Source: Phyllobacterium sp. 628 (lineage in GTDB: Bacteria > Pseudomonadota > Alphaproteobacteria > Rhizobiales > Rhizobiaceae). From it: a DNA stretch of 64,000 nt. Positions 18,006 to 26,154 of the stretch are shown one piece after another; within the stretch, counting starts at the first letter, position 1; the number at the start of each line of letters is the position of its first letter. Position numbers and translations under genes: made by a program. The notes beneath the pieces were generated by a model. That model was not told the DNA's origin and searched no databases. It worked only from the letters and a program-made list of their open reading frames with translations. Location of the stretch: NCBI RefSeq assembly GCF_014189505.1, contig NZ_CP050301.1:1123501-1187500 (forward strand). The letters run 5' to 3'.

Positions 18006-18042
18006 ACCCTAAATCATGTTTGCCCATGACCGTCTTTAGGGT
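18006..18042. promoter_or_regulatory. Long interrupted dyad in the argB 5' region
   Basis: ACCCTAAA (18006-18013) and TTTAGGGT (18035-18042) are a perfect 8-bp inverted repeat; directly inside them TCATG (18014-18018) pairs with CATGA (18025-18029), leaving a six-base loop and a five-base bulge (CCGTC). The hairpin ends 41 bases before argB and lies between divergent argB and the sigma-factor gene. It could be an operator or a leader RNA stem. No T-run follows. Confidence 0.45.
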
Positions 18043-18083
18043 TAAGAGACCCCGTCCTTTTCAAGCTGGAGCTTGCTTCCCAT

Positions 18084-18977
18084 ATGTCCGAGACTGAGCA
18101 CACCGCAGCAATTCAGGCAAGCCTTCTATCCGCCGCTCTTCCCTATATGCAGCGCTACGAAAACAAGACTGTTGTCGTGAAATATGGCGGCCATGCCATG
18201 GGCAATGTCGAGCTCGGAAAAGCGTTTGCCCGTGACATCGCCTTGTTGAAACAGTCGGGTATCAATCCGATTGTTGTCCATGGAGGCGGACCGCAGATTG
18301 CATCCATGCTGGCTCGCATGGGTATCGAGTCGAAATTCGAAGGTGGCTTGCGCGTCACCGACGCGAAAACGCTCGAGATCGTCGAGATGGTGCTTGCCGG
18401 ATCAATCAACAAGGAAATCGTAGCTCTGATCAATGCCGAAGGCGAATGGGCCATTGGCCTGTGCGGCAAGGATGGCAATATGGTCTTTGCTGAAAAGGCC
18501 AAGAAGACCATTGTCGATCCTGATTCCAATATCGAGAAGATTGTCGATCTCGGTTTCGTCGGTGAACCGGTCGAAGTCGACCGTACTCTACTTGATCTGT
18601 TGGCCCGCTCCGAAATGATCCCGGTTATTGCTCCCGTTGCGCCCGGCCGTGACGGTCACACCTACAATATCAATGCCGATACGTTTGCCGGCGCCATTGC
18701 TGGGGCTCTGTCCGCCTCGCGCCTTCTGTTCCTCACCGACGTGCCCGGCGTACTCGATAAGGACAAGAAGCTCATTAAGGAGCTTTCGGTCAGTCAGGCT
18801 CGCGCCCTGATCAAGGATGGCACAATCTCCGGTGGCATGATCCCCAAAGTTGAAACCTGCATTGATGCACTAAACCGTGGTGTTGAAGGTGTGGTCATCC
18901 TCAACGGCAAGACCCCGCATTCGGTCTTGCTGGAACTCTTCACCGAACACGGTGCAGGAACGCTGATCGTTCCCTGA
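18084..18977 (+). CDS. argB: Acetylglutamate kinase
   Basis: A 297-residue amino acid kinase catalysing ATP-dependent phosphorylation of N-acetylglutamate, the second step of arginine synthesis. The ATP-binding start [11 protein letters not shown] and substrate loop [13 protein letters not shown] are clear, as are [10 protein letters not shown] and [13 protein letters not shown] near the C-terminus. An N-terminal helix extension ([16 protein letters not shown]) is typical of the hexameric, arginine-inhibited type. It stands alone here, abutting the convergent lrp-type gene with stop codons touching. Confidence 0.96.
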   Translation: MSETEHTAAIQASLLSAALPYMQRYENKTVVVKYGGHAMGNVELGKAFARDIALLKQSGINPIVVHGGGPQIASMLARMGIESKFEGGLRVTDAKTLEIVEMVLAGSINKEIVALINAEGEWAIGLCGKDGNMVFAEKAKKTIVDPDSNIEKIVDLGFVGEPVEVDRTLLDLLARSEMIPVIAPVAPGRDGHTYNINADTFAGAIAGALSASRLLFLTDVPGVLDKDKKLIKELSVSQARALIKDGTISGGMIPKVETCIDALNRGVEGVVILNGKTPHSVLLELFTEHGAGTLIVP

Positions 18978-19460
18978 TCAGCGTTTCAGGTGATCGAGCG
19001 GAATTTTGCCCGGTCCCTTGATGTTTTGCAGAACAAGCTGGGAGTGCACGTCGCGCACTCCCTTTAGCCGCATCAACCGCTGCATGATGAAATCGTTGAG
19101 ATCATCGACGTTGGGTACCATGACGTGCAGTAGAAAATCGTGTTCACCCGTCATCGTCCAGCAGGACGATACTTCGTCCATACGCTGTATCTCGGCAATG
19201 AAGCGTTCCGGTGAATCGTCGCTATGTGTGTTAAGCCGCACCTGAACAAAGACTTCGACCATGAGGCCGATTGATCGCCGGTCGATGACGGCGGCAAACC
19301 CCTTGATGACCCCGGTTTCCTGCAAGGAATCAAAACGCCGCCCGCACGGGGTGGCCGAGAGGCCGATGGTTTGCGCCAGATCCGTAACCGGCATGCGGCC
19401 ATTGTCGCGCAATACCTGCAGCATTTTAACTTCGAATTCGTCAAATTGAGGAGATGGCAC
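18978..19460 (-). CDS. Lrp/AsnC-family transcriptional regulator
   Basis: A 160-residue feast/famine regulator. An N-terminal helix-turn-helix (MPVTDLAQTIGLSATPCGRR) precedes an AsnC ligand-binding domain (GLMVEVFVQVRLN through GVRDVHSQLVLQ). The frame begins with GTG at 19460, about nine bases after GGAGG; an ATG four bases upstream is in another frame and stops after seven codons. It is divergent from phenylalanine hydroxylase, so it probably controls phhA in response to an aromatic or other amino acid. Confidence 0.88.
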   Translation of the reverse strand: MPSPQFDEFEVKMLQVLRDNGRMPVTDLAQTIGLSATPCGRRFDSLQETGVIKGFAAVIDRRSIGLMVEVFVQVRLNTHSDDSPERFIAEIQRMDEVSSCWTMTGEHDFLLHVMVPNVDDLNDFIMQRLMRLKGVRDVHSQLVLQNIKGPGKIPLDHLKR

Positions 19461-19485
19461 TCATTTTCCTCCAAAGCACGTGAAT

Positions 19486-19534
19486 ATTCTCTCGATAATC
19501 TGCTACAGCGAGCCAATAAGGTCAAATTCTCTCG
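19486..19534. promoter_or_regulatory. Direct repeats between lrp-type gene and phhA
   Basis: The nonamer ATTCTCTCG occurs at 19486-19494 and again at 19526-19534, 40 bp apart (about four helical turns, same DNA face), within the 122-base divergent gap. The second copy is also half of an AGCGAG/CTCGCT inverted repeat. Lrp-type octamers bind phased repeats, so these are candidate sites. Confidence 0.35.
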
Positions 19535-19582
19535 CTTCTCCATCATATCCTGTCTTCGGAGTGAGGAATCGAGGAGGAATTC

Positions 19583-20416
19583 ATGACCATCAGCGTTGAA
19601 GCCTATGCCCGTGAATGTGAGGCGCAGGGCTTGCGTGGTAATTATCAGGCCTGTCAGGCCGATTTTACTGTTGAGCAGCAATATGACTATTCCGCTGAGG
19701 ATCAGGAGGTTTGGCGCACCCTGTGCGACCGTCAGACCAAGCTGACGTCACGTCTTGCGCATCGCAGTTATCTCGACGGTGTCGATGCCCTCGGTCTGCT
19801 CGATCGTATCCCGGATTTTCATGAAGTAACCGACAGATTGCGCAAACTCACTGGCTGGGAGATTGTTGCTGTGCCGGGACTTATCCCCAATGAGCCATTC
19901 TTCGATCACCTTGCCAATCGCCGTTTTCCGGTGACCAATTGGCTGCGCAGCAAGAAGGAGCTCGATTACATCGTTGAGCCCGACATGTTCCACGACTTCT
20001 TTGGTCATGTTCCGATCCTTAGTCAGCCGGTTTTTGCGGATTTCATGCAACTCTACGGTGAAAAGGGTGGTGCGGCCGTTCGTATTGGCGGCGAACAGAT
20101 GGTGGCAAGGCTCTATTGGTACACGGCTGAATTCGGCTTGATGCAGGAAGAGGGCGCGCCGGTCAAAGCTTTTGGCGCCGGGTTGATGTCGTCCTTCAGC
20201 GAGTTGCAATATGCTGTCGAGAGCCCCGATGCCCATCATGTGCCGTTCGATCTGACAACCGTCATGCGTACCGGCTATGAGATCGACAAGTTTCAGCGCG
20301 CTTATTTCGTTCTCCCAAGCTTTGCCGCGCTGCGCGATGCCTTTGAAAAAGCAGACATGGCATCGCTTGTGGCGCAATGGAAAGACAGTGCGCCTATGGA
20401 CCCGTCGGAGATCTGA
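19583..20416 (+). CDS. phhA: Phenylalanine 4-monooxygenase
   Basis: A 277-residue non-haem iron, tetrahydropterin-dependent hydroxylase converting phenylalanine to tyrosine. The iron ligands are visible as His137 and His142 (DMFHDFFGHVP) and Glu183 (YTAEFGL), the 2-His-1-carboxylate triad. The length fits bacterial single-domain enzymes without the eukaryotic ACT domain. AGGAGGAA directly precedes the ATG. No pterin recycling gene (phhB) or transaminase is adjacent. The divergent Lrp-type regulator probably controls it. Confidence 0.95.
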   Translation: MTISVEAYARECEAQGLRGNYQACQADFTVEQQYDYSAEDQEVWRTLCDRQTKLTSRLAHRSYLDGVDALGLLDRIPDFHEVTDRLRKLTGWEIVAVPGLIPNEPFFDHLANRRFPVTNWLRSKKELDYIVEPDMFHDFFGHVPILSQPVFADFMQLYGEKGGAAVRIGGEQMVARLYWYTAEFGLMQEEGAPVKAFGAGLMSSFSELQYAVESPDAHHVPFDLTTVMRTGYEIDKFQRAYFVLPSFAALRDAFEKADMASLVAQWKDSAPMDPSEI

Positions 20417-21172
20417 TCAGGCAGCATTCCTGAGTGCCGGTTGGATAACCACACAGTTGCGGCCATTGCGTTTGGCCTCGTAAAGTCTGCGGTCGGCGGT
20501 CTGGAAATGATCGGCGATCGTACTTTCGGATATATCGATGATACCGCCAATACTGACGCTCAGGGGCACGAGTTCATTTTCCGGGGTACGGAATTCAATA
20601 CACGTCACCTCTTCGCGAATTGCCTCCGCAATTGCGCGGACTTCGTTTTCCTGATCGGACGCCAGAAAAATAGCGAATTCTTCGCCGCCGATCCGGCCAA
20701 TGCTGTCAATGTCGCTAATGCACCTGGAGATACAGTGGGCAATCGCGGTTAATGCGCCATCGCCATTATAATGTCCGTGGACATCATTGATCTTCTTGAA
20801 ATGATCGGCATCGATAATGAGGAGCGAACCGGGTGTTGTCTCGCGCATCATGTCAACATGGGTGAAAAAGGCCTCTCGGTTAAGAAGTCCCGTCATACTA
20901 TCCCTGGAGGCTTTCTCCAGTAATTGAGCATTGGTATCTTCGAGCTGCTGCATCACCCGGTTCAGCTTGAGAAGCGTGACGCGCAATCGTTCGGATTGTC
21001 TGAAAACCATCAGCGAGATGGGTGGGGTGATGGTCAGCGGGCAGATCGTGGCAATCACGTATCCCATTGAGTTGTGCATCTCGAAAGCACGCATGATGCT
21101 TCCGGTTATCAGCAGGGAACAAGCAATCGATATAATTGTGACCAACGCACACTTGTACAGAATTCTGAACAT
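20417..21172 (-). CDS. Membrane diguanylate cyclase (GGDEF)
   Basis: A 251-residue protein: two transmembrane helices (about residues 5-28 and 36-56), a short coiled coil (LLKLNRVMQQLEDTNAQLLEK), then a GGDEF domain with active-site signature IGGEEFAIF, DADHFKKINDVHGHYNGD for metal binding and YEAKRNGRNCV at the end. GGEEF is a functional variant, so it should synthesise cyclic di-GMP. There is no large periplasmic sensor. Its stop codon directly abuts the phhA stop codon. Confidence 0.88.
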   Translation of the reverse strand: MFRILYKCALVTIISIACSLLITGSIMRAFEMHNSMGYVIATICPLTITPPISLMVFRQSERLRVTLLKLNRVMQQLEDTNAQLLEKASRDSMTGLLNREAFFTHVDMMRETTPGSLLIIDADHFKKINDVHGHYNGDGALTAIAHCISRCISDIDSIGRIGGEEFAIFLASDQENEVRAIAEAIREEVTCIEFRTPENELVPLSVSIGGIIDISESTIADHFQTADRRLYEAKRNGRNCVVIQPALRNAA

Positions 21173-21334
21173 TTCACCCCTAACGCTGCTATCAAAGTAC
21201 TATGCTGCATTCATGAAGTTGCTGTTAGCGGAAAATTTAAAAACGGTCGTAGTTCGGACTTTTTTCGTCTATTGAGTCGATTGTACCAGCCTGTTGTTTC
21301 GACTGTTTCTCAAATGGAAAACCTTGAGTAGCCT

Positions 21335-22060
21335 ATGACAAAAAACCCGGATCCCGTGAACTTCGCTCATGTAACTGACTGGGTCTTTGATCTGGACAAC
21401 ACGCTCTATCCGCATCATTCCAATCTGTTTTCACAGATTGATGTCAAAATGACCGGTTATGTCGCCAACCTCCTGCAACTTTCCCATGCAGATGCCCGGC
21501 AGATTCAGAAACAGTTCTACAAGGATTACGGTACAACGCTTAAGGGCCTGATGGATCGCTACGACATTGATCCCGACGATTTTCTGCAGAAGGTCCATGA
21601 CATCGACTATTCATGGCTGGTTCCCGATCCCGCTCTGGCAATGGCGATCAAACATCTGCCGGGACGAAAATTCATTTTCACTAATGGTGATCGCGGTCAT
21701 GCGGAACGTGCGGCACGGCAGCTTGGGGTTCTCGATCAGTTTGACGATATCTTTGATATTGTTGCAGCAGAATTGATGCCGAAGCCGGCACGCCAGACCT
21801 ATGACCGCTTTCTCGATCTGCATGGGATCGATGCCAAAAGTAGCGCCATGTTCGAAGACCTCGCCCGCAATCTTATTGAGCCCAAGGCTCTGGGCATGAA
21901 GACGGTGTTGATCGTTCCGCACAATTTCGAACCGACGTTTTCGGAAATTTGGGAACGCGACCCTGACTATACCGATCACGTCGATTATGTGACTGATGAT
22001 CTCGCATCATTCCTGAACGCCATTCAGCCGGGTAAAAGCAGCGTGGGTGTCCCTGCTTGA
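21335..22060 (+). CDS. HAD-superfamily pyrimidine 5'-nucleotidase-like hydrolase
   Basis: A 241-residue HAD phosphatase. Motif I is FDLDNTLYP (nucleophile Asp and acid/base Asp), motif II FTNGD, motif III the lysine in MPKPARQTYD, and motif IV FEDLARN. The sequence matches the SDT1-like pyrimidine 5'-nucleotidase branch, which dephosphorylates UMP/CMP or salvages damaged nucleotides. It is followed by a DUF817 gene starting inside its last codons (TTGA overlap), so the two are translationally coupled. Confidence 0.82.
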   Translation: MTKNPDPVNFAHVTDWVFDLDNTLYPHHSNLFSQIDVKMTGYVANLLQLSHADARQIQKQFYKDYGTTLKGLMDRYDIDPDDFLQKVHDIDYSWLVPDPALAMAIKHLPGRKFIFTNGDRGHAERAARQLGVLDQFDDIFDIVAAELMPKPARQTYDRFLDLHGIDAKSSAMFEDLARNLIEPKALGMKTVLIVPHNFEPTFSEIWERDPDYTDHVDYVTDDLASFLNAIQPGKSSVGVPA

Positions 22061-22929
22061 AGCGATTTACATCGGTTGAAACAATCATCGATGCGGCGGC
22101 GCACCGGGTTTTAGCCCGGTTGCCGCAAACTGGCTTTGCCGGCGCTGCCGTTGAATTTCTGGTGTTTGGCATCAAACAGGCCTGGGCGTGTTTGTTTGGC
22201 GGCGCAATGCTTGCGGCTATCATGCTCACACGGCTCTATTGGCCCGAGGGCAGCGTCATCACCCGCTATGATTTTCTGTTTCTTGTCGCTGTGGGAATTC
22301 AGTTGTGCATGCTCGCATTCAAACTGGAAACATGGGGCGAAGCCAAGGTCATCCTGATATTCCATATCGTGGGAACAATCATGGAAATCTTCAAGACCCA
22401 TGCCGGTTCCTGGATTTATCCCGAATTCAGCTTCTTCCGCATCGGCGGCGTTCCGTTGTTTTCAGGTTTCATGTACGCGGCTGTCGGGTCCTACATGGCG
22501 CGTATCAATCGAATTTTTGATATCCGTCTCGAACGTTACCCGCCATTTCGGCTGACGCTTTTGCTCGCCATCTTCATCTACGCAAACTTCTTTGCGCATC
22601 ATTTTATGCCGGATATCAGGATCGTGCTCTTCGCGGCAACGGCGCTCCTGTTCTGGCGCACCACCATGTATTACCGCGTCTTCCGCTTTCGCCACAAAAT
22701 GCCACTGCTCGTGGCATTTCTTCTGGTTTCGCTGTTCATATGGGCTGCAGAAAACATTGGCACGTGGTCGAGAGCGTGGATTTATCCTTCGCAGGCCGAT
22801 GGCTGGGCAATGGTTTCTTTCGCCAAGTTCGGCTCGTGGTATCTTCTGATGATTATTTCCGTTGTGCTGGTGACATGGGTTCATCCGCCGCGCAGCATCA
22901 ATGAATCGGATGATCAAGCCAGTTCGTAG
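22057..22929 (+). CDS. DUF817 integral membrane protein
   Basis: A 290-residue protein with about eight transmembrane helices and motifs I associate with DUF817: KTHAGSWIYPEFSFFRIGGVP and ENIGTWSRAWIYPSQADGW, each with a Trp-Ile-Tyr-Pro core in a loop. Function is unknown. The start is a TTG overlapping the stop codon of the HAD gene, with no ATG until far into the first helix. The 3' end overlaps the convergent LOG gene by 16 bases. Confidence 0.75.
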   Translation: MKRFTSVETIIDAAAHRVLARLPQTGFAGAAVEFLVFGIKQAWACLFGGAMLAAIMLTRLYWPEGSVITRYDFLFLVAVGIQLCMLAFKLETWGEAKVILIFHIVGTIMEIFKTHAGSWIYPEFSFFRIGGVPLFSGFMYAAVGSYMARINRIFDIRLERYPPFRLTLLLAIFIYANFFAHHFMPDIRIVLFAATALLFWRTTMYYRVFRFRHKMPLLVAFLLVSLFIWAAENIGTWSRAWIYPSQADGWAMVSFAKFGSWYLLMIISVVLVTWVHPPRSINESDDQASS

Positions 22930-23756
22930 AATTTTTTGATGACGCCCCATGCCTCGTCGGCATCGTCCACAAAGGTGATCAGCTCTCTGTCCGATGGCGA
23001 AATAACGCCTTGTTCGGCCAGAAATTCAAAATTGATCGCCTTTTCCCAGAAAGACCTGCCGAACAGAAGAACGGGAATCCGCTCCATACGTCCGGTCTGG
23101 ATCAGGGTCAGTGTCTCGAACGTCTCATCCATGGTGCCGAAGCCGCCAGGGAAAATGGCCAGCGCCTTTGCCCGCATCAGGAAGTGCATCTTGCGGATAG
23201 CAAAGTAGTGAAAATTGAAGCACAGCTCTGGCGTTACATATTCGTTGGGCGCTTGCTCATGCGGCAGCACAATATTGAGACCGATGGTCGGCGCACCGAC
23301 GTCGGCTGCACCGCGATTGCCCGCTTCCATCACGCCGGGTCCGCCGCCGGTGACGACAACGAATTCACGGTTATAGGTCGTTGAAGAATAGCGCGAGCAC
23401 AGCTGCGCGAATTTGCGGGCTTCTGCATAGTAACGCGAATTAGCCTCCAAATTCTTCTTCTGCACTTCGTTCTTTGCGGCCCAAGCTTCGCCGCCCGGCT
23501 CGGGGATGCGCGCGCCGCCAAACAGGACAACCGTCGAGCGGATACCCCGTTCGGTCAGGGCCATTTCCGGTTTCAGCAATTCAAGCTGAAGGCGTACCGC
23601 GCGCAAGTCGCGGCGGGTCATGAACTCAGGGTCAGCAAAGGCGAGACGATAGGTGTCGGACTGTGTCTGCGGCGTTTCTGGTGCGGTCTCGACACGGCGG
23701 ACGGCTTCGGTGGAATGGGAAAAGGGTGTCCAGCCGTTTTTTTCATCGGTATTCAA
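22914..23756 (-). CDS. LOG-family protein (TIGR00730 type)
   Basis: A 280-residue Rossmann-like protein with the two LOG motifs, TGGGPGVMEAGNRG and FPGGFGTMDETFE. The family includes cytokinin riboside 5'-monophosphate phosphoribohydrolases and nucleotide 5'-monophosphate nucleosidases; older annotations as lysine decarboxylase are misleading. The ~90-residue N-terminal extension puts it in the longer subgroup. Whether it makes cytokinin-type bases or simply hydrolyses nucleotides is unknown. Faces dapD across a 150-base divergent gap. Confidence 0.85.
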   Translation of the reverse strand: MNTDEKNGWTPFSHSTEAVRRVETAPETPQTQSDTYRLAFADPEFMTRRDLRAVRLQLELLKPEMALTERGIRSTVVLFGGARIPEPGGEAWAAKNEVQKKNLEANSRYYAEARKFAQLCSRYSSTTYNREFVVVTGGGPGVMEAGNRGAADVGAPTIGLNIVLPHEQAPNEYVTPELCFNFHYFAIRKMHFLMRAKALAIFPGGFGTMDETFETLTLIQTGRMERIPVLLFGRSFWEKAINFEFLAEQGVISPSDRELITFVDDADEAWGVIKKFYELA

Positions 23757-23836
23757 TTGTATTTCTCCTTCTGCGGACGCGCATGACGCTTACAGACATT
23801 AAATCCTATTCGTCGTCCAACATTGTGACGCTGCGA

Positions 23837-23865
23837 TTGACCCTCTCACAGAGTTAACTTACTAG
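23837..23865 (+). promoter_or_regulatory. Candidate dapD promoter
   Basis: TTGACC (23837-23842), a 17-base spacer and TACTAG (23860-23865) point toward dapD, with a leader of about 40 bases. Confidence 0.45.
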
Positions 23866-23910
23866 GCCTTACATCAGCCTTAACCGCCCGTGCAATGGAG
23901 TGATCTGAAA

Positions 23911-24765
23911 ATGTCCAAGCCCGACCTGGCCAGTCTCGAAACCATCGTCAACAAGGCCTTCGACGAACGCGAAGCCGTCAATACTGAAACACGCGGCGAA
24001 ATCCGTGATGCGGTTGAGACGTCATTGCTGCTGCTCGACAGTGGTGAAGCCCGTGTTGCAGAGAAACAGGCCGACGGCAATTGGCAGGTCAATCAGTGGC
24101 TGAAAAAGGCGGTTCTGCTGTCCTTCCGGCTCAACCATATGGGCATTGTGGAAGGTGGTCCGGGCGGCTCGACATGGTGGGATAAGGTTCCATCCAAGTT
24201 TGAGGGCTGGGGCGCGACAGAATTCAGCAAGGCTGGTTTCCGAACTGTGCCAAATGCTATCGTTCGCCGCTCTGCCTATATCGCACCGGGCGCGATCCTC
24301 ATGCCATCCTTCGTTAATCTCGGCGCCTATGTCGGCGAAGGTACGATGGTCGACACATGGGCAACAGTTGGCTCTTGCGCCCAGATCGGCAAACACGTGC
24401 ACCTGTCCGGCGGCGTCGGTATCGGCGGTGTTCTAGAGCCCATGCAGGCTGGTCCGACGATTATCGAAGACAATTGTTTCATCGGTGCCCGTTCGGAAGT
24501 CGTGGAAGGCTGTATCGTCCGGGAAGGCGCCGTGCTTGGCATGGGCGTGTTCATCGGCAAATCCACCAAGATCGTTGATCGCGCAACCGGCGAAATTTTC
24601 TATGGTGAAGTCCCCGCTTATTCGGTTGTTGTCGCCGGTACGCTGCCGGGCAAAAATTTCCCGAACAATGAGCCGGGCCCAAGTCTGTATTGTGCGGTCA
24701 TCGTCAAGCGCGTGGATGAAAAGACGCGTTCCAAGACCTCGATCAATGAACTGCTGCGCGACTGA
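23911..24765 (+). CDS. dapD: 2,3,4,5-tetrahydropyridine-2,6-dicarboxylate N-succinyltransferase
   Basis: A 284-residue hexapeptide-repeat acyltransferase of the succinylase branch of lysine/diaminopimelate synthesis, using succinyl-CoA. The left-handed beta-helix repeats run from [20 protein letters not shown] to [14 protein letters not shown], with the conserved [20 protein letters not shown]. The start at 23911 ([10 protein letters not shown]) gives normal length; an upstream ATG at 23890 is less likely. dapE lies about 2.5 kb downstream. Confidence 0.96.
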   Translation: MSKPDLASLETIVNKAFDEREAVNTETRGEIRDAVETSLLLLDSGEARVAEKQADGNWQVNQWLKKAVLLSFRLNHMGIVEGGPGGSTWWDKVPSKFEGWGATEFSKAGFRTVPNAIVRRSAYIAPGAILMPSFVNLGAYVGEGTMVDTWATVGSCAQIGKHVHLSGGVGIGGVLEPMQAGPTIIEDNCFIGARSEVVEGCIVREGAVLGMGVFIGKSTKIVDRATGEIFYGEVPAYSVVVAGTLPGKNFPNNEPGPSLYCAVIVKRVDEKTRSKTSINELLRD

Positions 24766-24808
24766 TTAGGCGATTTATAACTGGACAGACGCGGTTTCCC
24801 GACAGAAG

Positions 24809-24847
24809 CTGGTACCAAAGCCGATTCCCACTCAGCTGAGGTACCAG
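24809..24847. promoter_or_regulatory. Inverted repeat covering the transporter gene's ribosome binding site
   Basis: CTGGTACC (24809-24816) and GGTACCAG (24840-24847) are a perfect 8-bp inverted repeat around 23 bases. The right arm ends one base before the ATG of the MFS gene and overlaps the only Shine-Dalgarno-like purines (GAGG), so a hairpin in mRNA could hide the start site; alternatively it is an operator. Confidence 0.35.
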
Positions 24848-24848
24848 T

Positions 24849-26147
24849 ATGACCGCACAGGCTTCGTCGATATCCACCGATGTTAACGCCGGAAAGCGGC
24901 GGCACGCTATTGCCGCTGCCACCATTGGCAATGGTCTTGAATGGTTTGACTTCACGGTTTACGGCTTCTTTACGCCGATTATCGCGCGGTTGTTCTTTCC
25001 GGCCACCGACGATCTGACCTCGATCCTGCTTACAGTCGGCACCTATGGTGTCGGCTTTTTCATGCGCCCGGTTGGTGCTGTCGTGCTTGGCGTCTATGCA
25101 GACAAGCACGGGCGCAAAGCCGCGTTGACCTTTACCATCCTGATGATGGCAGTTGGTACAGCACTGCTTGGCCTTGCTCCAACCTATGCACAGGCCGGTA
25201 TCGTTGGCCCGCTGGTTATTGTGCTGGCACGCCTGATACAGGGATTTTCTGCCGGCGGCGAAATCGGTGGTGCCACCGCCTTCCTCATCGAATATGCCCC
25301 GCCGGAAAAACGCGGCTTTTATGCCAGCTGGCAGCAAACCAGTCAGGCGCTGGCTGTCGTACTCGGCGGTATTTGCGGCACGATTGTCACCCATGCGCTT
25401 GATCCCGCAGCAATTGACAGCTGGGGCTGGCGTGTGCCGTTTCTGTTGGGCCTGCTGATCGGGCCGGTCGGTTTCTACATCCGCGCCCGCGTTGATGAAA
25501 CGCCCGTGTTCACCGACAGCCACACCCAAAAGAGCCAGTCGCCACTGCGCGATGCCTTGCGCGAACATCCTCGCGGCATTGCTTCAGGTTTTGGCGTAAC
25601 GATCCTCTGGACGGTTTGCACCTATGTTCTGTTGTTCTACATGACAACATATGCTGTCAAACAGCTCAACATCCCGCTGGGCGACGCGTTCGTCGCGACA
25701 ACGATTGGCGGGCTTGTGCTGATGCTGGGTTGCCCGATTGCCGGTGCGATATCCGACCGGGTAGGGCGCAAACGGCTGTTGCTGACTGCGGCCATCGCCA
25801 TCGGTGTCCTGATTTATCCGCTCTTTGCCTGGGTGAATGCATCGCCAACACTAGCGACGCTGGCAATCGTTCAGGCCATTCTGGGCCTTTTGCTGGCCGC
25901 CTTCACCGGACCGGCTCCGGCCTTGCTGGCTGAACAGTTTCCAGCGGGCTTGCGTTCTACCGGCTTGTCACTGGCTTATAACTTTGCCGTCACCATCTTT
26001 GGCGGTTTTGCAGCTGTCATCGTGACGCTGCTGATCGAAGCGACGGGAACCAAGCTGGCTCCAAGTTTTTACGTTATGGCGGCAGCTTTGGTCAGTGCGC
26101 TGACGCTTCTCACCATGAAGGACAAGACAGGCGAGCCGATCGACTAG
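24849..26147 (+). CDS. MFS transporter, metabolite:H+ symporter family
   Basis: A 432-residue major facilitator with 12 predicted helices. GNGLEWFDFTVYGF at the N-terminus, YADKHGRKAALT in loop 2-3 and RLIQGFSAGGEIGGATAFLIEY (helix 4-5 region) mark the MHS family (ProP, KgtP, ShiA, citrate carriers). Substrate is probably a small organic acid or zwitterion but cannot be resolved. Located between dapD and a convergent ketopantoate reductase-like gene, seven bases from its stop codon. Confidence 0.85.
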   Translation: MTAQASSISTDVNAGKRRHAIAAATIGNGLEWFDFTVYGFFTPIIARLFFPATDDLTSILLTVGTYGVGFFMRPVGAVVLGVYADKHGRKAALTFTILMMAVGTALLGLAPTYAQAGIVGPLVIVLARLIQGFSAGGEIGGATAFLIEYAPPEKRGFYASWQQTSQALAVVLGGICGTIVTHALDPAAIDSWGWRVPFLLGLLIGPVGFYIRARVDETPVFTDSHTQKSQSPLRDALREHPRGIASGFGVTILWTVCTYVLLFYMTTYAVKQLNIPLGDAFVATTIGGLVLMLGCPIAGAISDRVGRKRLLLTAAIAIGVLIYPLFAWVNASPTLATLAIVQAILGLLLAAFTGPAPALLAEQFPAGLRSTGLSLAYNFAVTIFGGFAAVIVTLLIEATGTKLAPSFYVMAAALVSALTLLTMKDKTGEPID

Positions 26148-26154
26148 GCAGACT

